A stretch of DNA of 64,000 nt from Phymatolithon calcareum (Eukaryota; Rhodophyta; Florideophyceae; Hapalidiales). How positions within the stretch are numbered: position 1 is the first letter of the stretch; each line of letters begins with the position of its first letter. Made by a program: the position numbers and the translations under genes. The notes under the pieces are model-generated. The model made no database searches, was not told the origin of the DNA, and worked only from the letters and a program-made list of their open reading frames with translations. Of this stretch, positions 21,401 through 30,327 are shown in pieces. Where the stretch lies: positions 1,054,001-1,118,000 of the forward strand of contig OZ345372.1 in NCBI GenBank assembly GCA_977006965.1, written 5' to 3'.

Positions 21401-22729
21401 GTTGCAATGAGCGGTGACGGAAGTCGAATTATTTCTGGATCTTCGGACAACACTGTTCGTGTATGGGACGGGCATAGCGGAGAATGCATTCTGGGACTAA
21501 TCTATGGACACGAGGGTGGTTTGCTGCCCGTTGCAATGAGCGGTGACGGAAGTCGAATTGTTTCGGGATCTTGGGACAATACTGTTCATGTATGGGATGG
21601 GCAGAGCGGAGAATGCATTCTGGGACCACTCCGTGGACACGAGGATTTTGTGCTGTGCGTTGCAATGAGCGGTGACGGAAGTCGAATTATTTCGGGATCT
21701 CGTGGCAAGACTGTTCGTGTTTGGGATGGGCAGAGCGGAGAATGCATTCTGGGACCACTCCGTGGACACGAGAGTTTTGTGTTGTGCGTTGCAATTAGCG
21801 GTGACGGAAGTCGAATTATTTCGGGATCTTTGGACAGAACTGTTCGTGTATGGGATGGGCAGAGCGGAGAATGCATTCTGGGACCACTCCGTGGACACGA
21901 GAGCTATGTGCGGTGCGTTGCAATTAGCGGTGACGGAAGTCGAATTATTTCTGGATCTCGTGACAACACTGTTCGTGTTTGGGATGGGCAGAGCGGAGAA
22001 TGCATTCTGGGACCACTCCGTGGACACGAGAATGGTGTGGTGTGCGTTGCAATGAGCGGTGACGGAAGTCGAATTATTTCGGGATCTCGTGACAAGACTG
22101 TTCGTGTATGGGACGGGCATAGCGGAGAATGCATTCTGGGACCACTCCGTGGACACGAAAATGATGTGCTGTGCGTTGCAATGAGCGGTGACGGAAGTCG
22201 AATTATTTCGGGATCTGGTGACAAAACTGTTCGTGTATGGGATGGGCAGAGCGGAGAATGCATTCTGGGACCACTCCGTGGACATGTGCGTGATGTGATG
22301 TGCGTTGCAATTAGCGGTGACGGAAGTCGAATTATTTCGGGATCTCGTGACAACACTGTTCGTGTGTGGGATGGGCAGAGCGGGGAATGCGTGCAGGATG
22401 GGATCTCAGAGCTGGGTAATTACAGGGCTGTACACTACGCAGGACTGATCAGAAGCCTTGAATTCGATGCTGGGACTGATTTTTGTGTTGTGCATACGTC
22501 AGGTGAGATTTTTCTTTTGGACACCAGGACTGGAAGTAAGATGCAACGACCTGGATGTATCATGCACGAACGCAACGGCAGGATATTCGCAACAGGGCAG
22601 AACGCGAAGACCGTTCAAGTCGCCACCATGCCATTTGAATGTTTGTCATTTTGCTATAAGAAGCTGCATTCCATAGCTGCAGCTGGTCTAGGAGATGGTC
22701 AAGTTGTCATAGGAGAGCTCTTACTGTAG
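18485..22729 (+). pseudogene. NLR-A: NB-ARC / WD40 receptor gene with a premature stop, 12 WD40 repeats
   Basis: Starts MADLFLGLVGIVDPLATRL, with a hydrophobic first helix followed by amphipathic helices. A TAG at 18959-18961 replaces the Trp codon present in copies B and C (DAIWKEA). The frame then continues unbroken to the TAG at 22729. NB-ARC motifs: P-loop GMGGVGKT (near 19206), Walker B LFVCDDIW, sensor VISTRE, CAGLPVALG and LALHDLV (the MHD equivalent). From 20863 to about 22390 there are 12 tandem 43-residue WD40 units, then a WD-like C-terminal region. By analogy such proteins sense a ligand on the propeller and oligomerise through NB-ARC. A 158-residue N-terminal peptide, or re-initiation at ATG 19016 giving an NB-ARC/WD40 protein without the N-domain, are alternatives to simple loss. 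Confidence 0.88.
20863..22395 (+). repeat. WD40 minisatellite A: 12 units of 129 bp
   Basis: Twelve in-frame 43-codon units with the consensus GPLRGHExxVxCVAMSGDGS followed by RIISGSxDxTVRVWDGQSGE. Units are nearly identical except at the two codons after GHE, the codon after the following Val, and the codon after SGS. Confidence 0.95.
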
Positions 22730-23557
22730 GGCAGGAGAAAGATAAATTTACCATGGGCATATGCAGTGGGTTCTCAGAATCTATATCGTATTTTGTCAAT
22801 GTACCGTCTGGTAGCGTGAAGTACTGAGATTTGATGATATACTTATGCGAGAATTGAGTGCTCTTGGCAGATAGTACAGGCAATGCATCGCGAGCCCTTA
22901 AGGTCAAAATCGAGGGATAACTTGCCCACGTCTTTTCTCCAGCTTTTGCCAATGATCACGACACACCAAGTAGCGTGCGCATGCGTATCACAGGAGTAAC
23001 CGGCGGCGCGGGCGAATGCGCCTGTGTCCCGCGGCTCTACACTCGTCCTCTTAGGGGCTGGGAATCTCCGGTTCGCAGTACGATAGCACGCGTCACAAAT
23101 GTCAGGTTCGCCGTGGTCAATGAATTCGCCCTCTGCATGAGCGATCGCCCCGTCTCGTTCTCGGGCACAAGTATGCGACAGGGACAGGGAATGTTTCAAA
23201 GATATCACTGTAGATCAGGACTTGACTTCAACATGATAGAGAGGGGGCAATCGTCAAGATGGATTGGAAACAGGGGATAAATCATCGATTGCAAACTATT
23301 CCACTACGCAGGGTACTCGGAGAATAATAGGATTCAAAAGCTGTTGAGATCAGCGAAAGCATCAGTAGCAAGAGCCAATCTTTCACATCCCACCTATCAA
23401 CGATCTGTTATATTGGGAAGAACTATTCCGTGATTAAGTCAGTTCGATTAATCACGTTCAACACGCGGGTCGTCTGCTGTTCATCCACAGAGGAAATGTC
23501 GCGTCGAAAACATGGATTTTAGTCTCAACCGTAGTTGAAAAGATATTAATCTAAGCC
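22730..23557. other. NLR-A downstream segment, shared with B and C
   Basis: Homologous to 44249-45358 and 57481-58565, with about 165 bp near 23140 and about 120 bp near 23490 missing relative to B. It holds a minus-strand frame (23208-22843; in B 44679-44362) with GEFIDHGEPDICDACYRTAN and a later CIACTIC, a possible zinc-binding arrangement. That frame is largely kept in A and B and lost in C. No named family fits, and it may be a remnant of an older gene overlapping the NLR 3' end. Confidence 0.4.
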
Positions 23558-24334
23558 ATGTGCATAGCTGAATGTGAAAATCATCGCAAGTCGCCATGGC
23601 TCCAAGATAGTGAAGGCACGGAGGATAGACAACTAATTGCGATGGAGTTCAGTGTGAGCCGGGAACGCGCTACCATCCCACATACGAAAATTCGCGTTGG
23701 AGAAAGCGCATGGTTAACAAAGGACTGCTTGGACCGATTTCTTGAGGCTTCATCTGGTAACGTTAGTAGATCACTCATCAGGCTTGTTGAAACCATAAAA
23801 CGGCGCAACGAGCACAACATTTGGGATGTGCTCCAGCCACATACAAAAAAGGCTAGTGACATCCACAGAGAGGCACACTCTGCAAAGCTGTGCGTCATGC
23901 CGCATCCTGACAAACGCGGTCGTACTGTAGTTGTATACAGGACAGGAATAGATCCGCGTACGTGTGATGAGGACGAGTTGTGGTTGATGGTGTATATGAT
24001 GGAGCGAGCCTGCTTAGTTGCCCGAGAGCGGAAAGTAATTTTTGTTGTCGACTGCTTCGAAGTTACATGTAGGAACCGCCCTTCTGTATTCCTGATCAAA
24101 CGGGGTCTTCACGTTTTGACCCAGATGTATCCAGGGCATCTCGATTTTGCGCTGATTTTCAATGCTTCTGTCGCCCTTCGTTTACTCGTCGCAACTGTGT
24201 TCAATTGGATGCCAAGCTTGAAGAGGCAAAAGCTTCTCTTCTCCAATGCCGAAGACGGAGTTGCAAAAGCATCACCCGAAGACCCTTTGGATTGGACATC
24301 CATTGTTTATCAGTACCGAGGGCGCTCTTTGTAA
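23558..24334 (+). CDS. CRAL-TRIO (Sec14-like) lipid-binding domain protein, copy A
   Basis: A 258-residue frame. It begins with an N-terminal helical part (TKDCLDRFLEASSGNVSRSL, like the CRAL-TRIO N domain). The lipid-binding fold follows: MPHPDKRGRTVVVYRTGID, a helix with YMMERACLVARER, strand VIFVVDCFEVT, and YPGHLDFALIFNASVALRLL with the Pro-Gly turn typical of Sec14, then WMPSLKRQKLLFSN. Such proteins carry or present phosphoinositides and other hydrophobic ligands in the cytosol. It lies 828 bp after NLR-A on the same strand, an arrangement repeated in segments B and C. Copy A is the only intact one. The ATG at 23558 is conserved in all copies; a later ATG (23642) is also possible. Confidence 0.8.
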   Translation: MCIAECENHRKSPWLQDSEGTEDRQLIAMEFSVSRERATIPHTKIRVGESAWLTKDCLDRFLEASSGNVSRSLIRLVETIKRRNEHNIWDVLQPHTKKASDIHREAHSAKLCVMPHPDKRGRTVVVYRTGIDPRTCDEDELWLMVYMMERACLVARERKVIFVVDCFEVTCRNRPSVFLIKRGLHVLTQMYPGHLDFALIFNASVALRLLVATVFNWMPSLKRQKLLFSNAEDGVAKASPEDPLDWTSIVYQYRGRSL

Positions 24335-24635
24335 CGCTTTCATACGAAAACGTACTTCGACTTTGAGCCTCCGAAAGCGTTCACATGAATTTTTCCGATT
24401 TCATCGATTCCTCACCCAACCTTGGCGTTGTTATATTCCGTACACTTTGAAGGCCAACAGAAGTTGTCGAAGTTAAGACAAAATTTTGATGAAACTGCAG
24501 TAAATGGAAAGCGGTTTTCGGTAATCCAAAGAGAGCTCTTATACTAGGAGACCACATCACTGAAGTCTTGAGAATGCGGTCCGACGTCAAAATGCCTTTG
24601 TATGCCTTTATTCACATCACTTTGAAGCAGTGTTC
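24335..24635. other. Short interval between convergent CRAL-TRIO and acyl-CoA dehydrogenase copies
   Basis: No gene seen. The interval is kept in segment B (46161-46440), so it belongs to the duplicated unit. Confidence 0.4.
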
Positions 24636-25895
24636 CTATTCACAATAATCTTGTTCTACAAATTGTGCAACTGGCTTGAAATGCATATTGAGCGTGCCCT
24701 TACATATTTTACCAACAACGACGTCCCGATAGAATTTCTCAGCTGGAAAATCCTTCATGAACCCAACCCCGGCAGACCATTCCACGCACCGCCCAGCAAT
24801 ATCAGCCGCGAGTTTTGCCCCAAACATTTTCGCAAATATTGCATCTCGCACAAACTCAATCCCTGCGTCCTTCTTGCGTGCTGCATTGTACACAAGCACT
24901 TTTGCCGCCTCCAATTGCGCCACATCCTCTGTTACTTGCAACGCCAGTCCCTGATGGCTGAGAACGAGTTTTCCGAACTACACACGTGTTGCGAGATGGG
25001 GCACAGCCACGTCCAGTACCCCACGGACAAGCCCGCTCATCTGAACACCGATGGCCATTCTTCGCGCATTCAATGCCTCCATCGCGATACGATACCGCCG
25101 CCTATACCGCCGAGCACATTGCAATCGGATACCTGGACACCGGTAAGATCGACCTCGCAGCAAGAGATTGCACGCATCCCGAGCTTTTTCTCCCACTTTC
25201 CCACCTCCACCTGCTCTGAGTCCACAAGAAACGCTGTGATACCTCTGTGCTTCAATTCCCGTGCTGCATTTGCAAATACAATTATTAGTCCGGCCTCTCG
25301 TGCGTTCGTCACCCACATCTTGCGTCCTGCCATACGCCAAACATCTCCGTCACGACGTGCTCGCGCCTTCATTACAAAAGCGTCACTTCCCGATGCACTT
25401 TCTGATACACTGAATGAACCGATCGTATCTTGCGCCAGACGAGGTAGATACTTGTCCTTTTGTGCTTCTGAGCCCCATTGAGTTACTGCGGCGCTCACTA
25501 GAGTCGCGTGTACATCGACAACAAGCCCCACGCTAGGGTCCACACGCGCAAGAAGCTTCAATCGTGATGCAAACCTCACTGAAGCTCAACTCCGCTCCTC
25601 CGTACGATGCAGGTATACACGAGCCGAGCAACCCTTGCGAAAACAAGTCTGGGAGTACCGTGCCGTGCAGCGTGGCAGTTTCGTCCATGGACTGGACATG
25701 AGGGGCAATTCTGGAATTAGCGAAAGAGCGAACGCTATCACGAAGTAGCTCTTCGCCTTCTGTCCACGCTGTTGCTGCACCTGCTGCACGCACGCCTGGA
25801 GGCGATGTCGACGGGAAGCCCGACACAGCGCGACGAAACAGCACGGGCGCTAATCGAGACGCGCGTCGCACGCTGAACACGGTGATGCATACGCT
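24636..25895 (-). pseudogene. Short/branched-chain acyl-CoA dehydrogenase-like pseudogene, copy A
   Basis: Read on the minus strand, the protein follows the short/branched-chain acyl-CoA dehydrogenase order. An Arg-rich, mitochondrial-type leader (VRRASRLAPVLFRRAVSGF) is followed by the N-terminal helical domain (LLRDSVRSFANSRIAPHV), the flavin-contacting strands (GSFSVSESASGSDAF, KMWVTNAREAGL), and the C-terminal domain (LEAAKVLVYNAARKKDAG, KFYRDVVVGKICKGTLN). The normal enzyme oxidises acyl-CoA in mitochondria with FAD. The frame is broken by one extra base at about 25548-25560 (GAAGCTTCTTGCG on the coding strand), one missing base near 25100, and a TAG at 24978-24980 where Gln is expected. 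The first two breaks are shared with copy B. The start is uncertain, since no ATG is conserved in frame. Confidence 0.85.
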
Positions 25896-26040
25896 TCCTA
25901 TCGCATGAGGCCGAGTCGCTTGACAGTAAAAGGTCTTCCATTCCCTCCACCGAACACTCTGATCGGAGTGGAACGAAAGAAGAGCAAGGCACCAATTGGT
26001 AGCTTTGGTCATACAGTATTTAGGAATATCTTATCTTTTC

Positions 26041-26104
26041 TACACTGGGGGAGCACGGCAGCAGTAATATTCGGGCCAAAATGCTGCCGTGCTCCCCCAG
26101 TGTA
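26041..26104. mobile_element. 60-bp TA-flanked hairpin element
   Basis: 26043-26102 begins CACTGGGGGAGCACGGCAGC and ends with its exact complement, leaving about 20 bp between the arms. TA dinucleotides flank it on both sides. The homologous place in segment B (47808-47861) has a different hairpin. This is consistent with a minimal Tc1/mariner/pogo-type miniature element. Confidence 0.6.
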
Positions 26105-26301
26105 CCCAATGAAAATTATTCTTCGATCTGATGAGATTTTATCTCAGTGTGTCATTGGTCAAAAATTACAACGTTGCGTTCCATTGGCCGAGAACACGAA
26201 CAGTCCGCGATTAGAAATACAAGTGTTCGCCGCTCGATCGCGATCAACCATCATCGACTGCAGTCATTGATGACTGCAGTCGAAGATTCCAGCGAGATTT
26301 G

Positions 26302-27430
26302 CTAAACCGCCGCCGCTTTGTCCGGCCCCGTCAAAGGTTGCGTCCACCTTTTTTCGCCACTTCCCTGCCAACTGCTCGCACGCACTGGTACGGGAGACAC
26401 GATCTGACCCCCCCAAGTCACAGCGCACGTTCTACGCGGCACCGTCGCATCATCATCATTGAACAACCCTGAAGGAACTACAAGCGTGAATTCATCATCC
26501 ACTTCCCCCGCTTCGCACGAAACCCGCAACGCAGATGACCCCTCATTGTGTGCCGACGCATGAAGACCGAGCGCTGGAGCACAACGGGCGGCACCTAGAC
26601 ATACTACTGGCAAATCTGCCGGCGCGCGCGGAACGTACCGCTGCCACTTCGGCATTCTCTGTCGCCAGAACGACGACGTTGGCGCCGACAGTCACAGAAA
26701 CAGCGGCAGCTGCGTGAGCGCTCACATCCGCACGTCCGCCGAGCGCGTCGCGGTCGCCCGTGCACACACGTAGCGCTAGCGGGCTCCCCGCGCTACACGA
26801 GTCTGTCTTGAGATGCGCACTTCGCCAACGCTGATCGATGAGGGGCCGTTAGACAGAGTGGCGGATGCGCACAAACCGGCCGTGACGAGAGGAAGTTGCA
26901 GAGTGGAGGAGTCGGAGGTGGCGGCAGCGACGGGTGCGCGTATGAGTTGCGGTCCAATGCGCAGGAATTGGGAAGACGAGGGCACCGTTTGCATGACAGG
27001 AGTTGGGACACATTAACGCGACTTTCACAGTGCTTGCGGAAGGTTTGAAGATGGCCGGCGGGACGGCGGCAATGCTGACAATTTTTCCGAGAGCGGGACA
27101 AAACATTTCGATGGAGAGGGCTCCAGCAAGCGCGGGTGACTTCGATGCGGCAGTTGATACGGGCGTGGGGAGCGCAATGGTACATTGGCTTGAGCAGAGA
27201 TGGGCGACATTTGTGGACGGGGAGCCGGAGATATGGATTTCAAGGTCTGTGGCAGCACGCATGGATGGATTTCTGTTGAGAAACGACGATGTGAATGTAG
27301 TTGCGGTGGGTATGGCATCGAAGCTGAGACGTAGAGTAGCAGGCGCCGGCACTGGGGTCATTGAAAGTCGGAGGAGAGGGCGGAAGTGCGCTTGGAAGAA
27401 TGCATTTCGAACTGCGTTTCCACAGTATTA
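26302..27430 (-). pseudogene. Decayed unrecognised locus, copy A
   Basis: Three minus-strand frames follow one another: 27361 to about 27010 (LEIHISGSPSTNVAHL, SIEMFCPALGKIVSIAAVPP), about 26994 to 26776 (FLRIGPQLIRAPVAAAT, SISVGEVRISRQ), and about 26767 to 26302 (ANVVVLATENAEVAAVRSAR, FTLVVPSGLFNDDD). Together they read like one beta-rich protein of about 370 residues broken by small shifts. Copy B (48017-49140) keeps the same three pieces. I recognise no family. The plus-strand frame 27003-27431 is the mirror image and less protein-like. Confidence 0.3.
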
Positions 27431-28514
27431 GTATTAGTTCCTACGCGACCTGAAAGTTGTCGAGAATTTGCGCGACCAGCTCAGCGTAACAGCACATGGT
27501 TTATCGTCTCCTTTATCCCAGATCTCTGCCCGTCGAAAGAATATGTGACGCGTGACAGGAAACTGCGATTGAATAGAAGAGAAGTAATGAAAGAACTTCT
27601 CGTGGGCACATGGGCTCCTCTTCAATAGCGATTGAAACTCTCACAGTCGTCATCTAGGCTCTTCGATAATTGTCTCCTGTTCTAGACATTGACCATGACG
27701 AAGCTCTGGATTATTTCTAACATTTGTCGCTTCCTGCTTGCTTTTTCGACTCCGTAATGTATTGATTTTGTAACTCAAATCGTCTTTTGCATGCGCCATA
27801 ATTGCCAAATGAAGGTCGCCTTACGGTGCTTGTCCCAATAATGAAGTTGAATTAGGACGCCTATGCTTTTGCTAAAAACAATTGGACGCATCTCTTTAGT
27901 TCATGTTGATACTGTTGATACTAAATTTAGTGTGCGCACTATTTATTCGCGCTCCTGAAATGTTGATGGCTGTGCCATTGCATTGGTTTGTACACTGCCA
28001 TCGCATACACCTCAAATCCCGTTTTTGGCCTACTATCGACGTGCTCCCGACAAATTGCAAGCTTTGAAGGACCACATCTCGACGCACAGATATTTACTAT
28101 CTTAATACTGTAGAACTGAAGATACTCACTATTCTTCCTCTTTCTTGTCTTTCATTCCATGTAAAAAAAAGTCCGCACATGGGCGGAGAACAAAAAAATT
28201 GCCCCCCCTTTTTGTCCCAAAATCGACCAAAAAGCCCCACTTTACCCGCATATTCTGTGTTAGAGAAATGAACATCAAAAGTACATATACTTTTTTAGTA
28301 GTACTGAACCGAAAAAGCGAAAAGAAGATGTATGAACCGACTCGTGCCCGACACCGGGACGCAATAGAGGTAGAGGAAGCTTCGACTTCGGCTACACTGG
28401 CGACAGGATTGTGGCCTCTCTCTGCATCGTGCTGCGCTTTGATGCAGGGCGCATACCGCCGACTTGTATCTTCTCGTTGGCTTCGGCTTCGCGCGCTCAG
28501 CGGCACCCCAGCAC
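27431..28514. other. Interval shared with segment B, no gene seen
   Basis: Conserved with 49150-50251 in B. The 140-codon plus-strand frame 28145-28567 is partly readable in B (49935-50597), but with different ends and no recognisable domain, so it is not called. Confidence 0.4.
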
Positions 28515-29213
28515 CGGTTTTTCGCGCCCGTCGCATTGTTCCACCATCTGCTTTTGCTGCGCCTTGAAAAACAAACAAGATGACGTGCCTTAACTACGTA
28601 CTACGTTGCCATTGTAGCTGCAGTAAGCATCATCTGAGCTGCGGCCGCAACCGGGCACCAACTCAGCTGTGTAATCGGCGGTTGGTCGGTTGGACTTCTA
28701 GGTTGACAACGGATGCCGGTTGTGGGACGCTCGTCGACATGACGCGAGGACAATTGGAGCTCATCACGACCGCACGAGCTGATGTCACTCTGTGTACCGG
28801 TACAAGCCAAAGTGCCAAAGTGCAATCTTCATGTCAACCAGCGAGACTCATTTTTGGCTGACCAATATCAACGTGCGGAAAAGTTGGAACAGAAATGCCC
28901 AGTCCCAAAAGTGTATCAAGGCGCTATTGCAGTTGATGGAGTATCCGTTCATGCTCATGTCGTTTACAGTAAAATGTCCAAGATCGCGTGCAAACGCTCA
29001 CCCTGCAAAGGAGGATGCAAACGTTTTTCAGAAAAACTTTTTTCTTGGAGGAGAATGCATACGATCAGGGGAACATTCCCCTGATACGATAGAGTGTCCT
29101 CTCGTGCATTCTCGCTCGTACTGTACAGTATACTAAATTAGATATGTAAACAATTTATTTCTAATAAATTAATTCATTAGTCATGTATACATGTATGAAT
29201 TTATTTCTAATTA
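28515..29213. repeat. Shared module, copy B
   Basis: Homologous to 13732-14416. The plus-strand frame 28782-29084 repeats VPKCNLHVNQRDSFLADQYQ and diverges near its end by a one-base change in a T run. It contains the 18-bp insertion described at 29059-29090. Confidence 0.7.
29059..29090. mobile_element. 18-bp mini-insertion CAGGGGAA-CA-TTCCCCTG with 7-bp duplication
   Basis: CAGGGGAACATTCCCCTG (29066-29083) sits between two copies of ATACGAT (29059-29065 and 29084-29090). Segment A has a single GCATATGATAGAG here. The ends match the termini of the CAGGGG family, and the duplication has the same 7-bp length. It is repeated at 29498-29529 inside the local duplication. Confidence 0.75.
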
Positions 29214-29675
29214 GTATCCTCAGGGGAAGGTAGAAGGGGAGTAACCAGGGATAGTGGAGTAACGTCTTCATGTCAAGCAGCGAGATTCATTTTTGGCTAA
29301 CCAATATCAACGTGCGGAAAAGTTGGAACAGAAATGCCCAGTCCCAAAAGTGTACCAAGGCGCTATTGCAGTTGATGGAGTATCCGTTCATGCTCATGTC
29401 GTTTACAGTAAAATGTCCAAGATCGCGTGCAAACGCTCACCCTGAAAAGGAGGATGCAAACGTTTTTCAGAAAAACTTTTTTCTTGGAGGAGAATGCATA
29501 CGATCAGGGGAACATTCCCCTGATACGATAGAGTGTCCTCTCGTGTATTTTCGATCGTACTGTACAGTACAGTACTTGTACTGTATACTAAATTAGATAT
29601 GTAAACAATTTATTTCTAATAAATTAATTCATTAGACATGTATACATGTATGAATTTATTTCTAATTAGTATCCT
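29214..29675. repeat. Local tandem duplication of module end plus element start
   Basis: 29214-29262 (GTATCCT and the first 42 bp of the CAGGGG-ended element) is followed by a second copy of the module from TCTTCATGTCAAGCAGCGAG at 29264 to 29668. Then GTATCCT and the element start appear again at 29669. The duplicated block is about 455 bp and nearly identical to 28828-29213. Confidence 0.75.
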
Positions 29676-29892
29676 CAGGGGAAGGTAGAAGGGGAGTAAC
29701 CAGGGATAGTGGAGTAACGCAGAGGGGGTATCATAGCTTTTTTTAATGATAAAATCATTTGAACGTTGTATGAAACAAATTGTTTAGTATCAAAAAGTGA
29801 TCGATATTTATACTTGATTCGGTGTAAGGTTTTTTGGACCATTGGTGGAAACAGGAACAGCGTGTACTGCCGGTTGCTCTCCTTGCAGTATC

Positions 29893-30217
29893 TGTCGTCC
29901 AAAAGACCAGTTGTGAAAGGCGGGATAAGCCAGCAAAGTCTTCTTGACCTTGCCACTTTACTTATCCCTGCCGAGTCTGCTATTCAGGACTCAGCAGGTT
30001 GCTTATGTACTGCTCTGGAGAGCTACAGTACTGGGGAACTGCAGAACTTGGGGAACTGCTGAACTAGACTACCTAATACGTACATTGTTACCGTAAACGT
30101 AAACGCGGGAGAAATAGTACCAGAAAAGGGCGTGAAGGAGTGTGTCTGCATTTGCAGAGTGCCTTGGTTCCCATCCTGGGAAACTTTCCATGCGCCGTGT
30201 ATGTCAGCTCCATGACA
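29893..30217 (-). repeat. Copia 3' LTR (325 bp)
   Basis: Read on the plus strand, it begins TGTCGTCCAAAAGACC and ends CTCCATGACA (TG...CA). It matches 37090-37414 except G/T at 29913 versus 37110. Confidence 0.95.
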
Positions 30218-30327
30218 CTCGACCTCTTTTCTAAACGCCTGAAACCGGTGAAAATTTTTCGCGAAAAAATTCAAAAACATACTAAAAAAGCTGAAAATAT
30301 TCTAAAACAATTTGAAATTTTCTATTT

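Noticed and set aside
20863-22395. Possible CRISPR-like repeat/spacer pattern from regularly spaced near-identical blocks
   Set aside because: Units are 129 bp, in frame and protein-coding as WD40; the variable positions are codons, not spacers.
24630-25481. 283-codon plus-strand frame (and its copy at 46435-47286)
   Set aside because: It is the reverse complement of the acyl-CoA dehydrogenase sequence, which has clear family motifs on the minus strand.
27003-27431. 142-codon plus-strand frame, conserved in B at 48746-49210
   Set aside because: Both strands are open here; the minus strand reads more like a folded protein and continues into neighbouring pieces. Neither is secure.
28145-28567. 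140-codon frame upstream of the copy B module
   Set aside because: Composition is Arg/Ala-rich, the reverse strand is also open, and the counterpart in B's downstream copy (49935-50597) has different borders.
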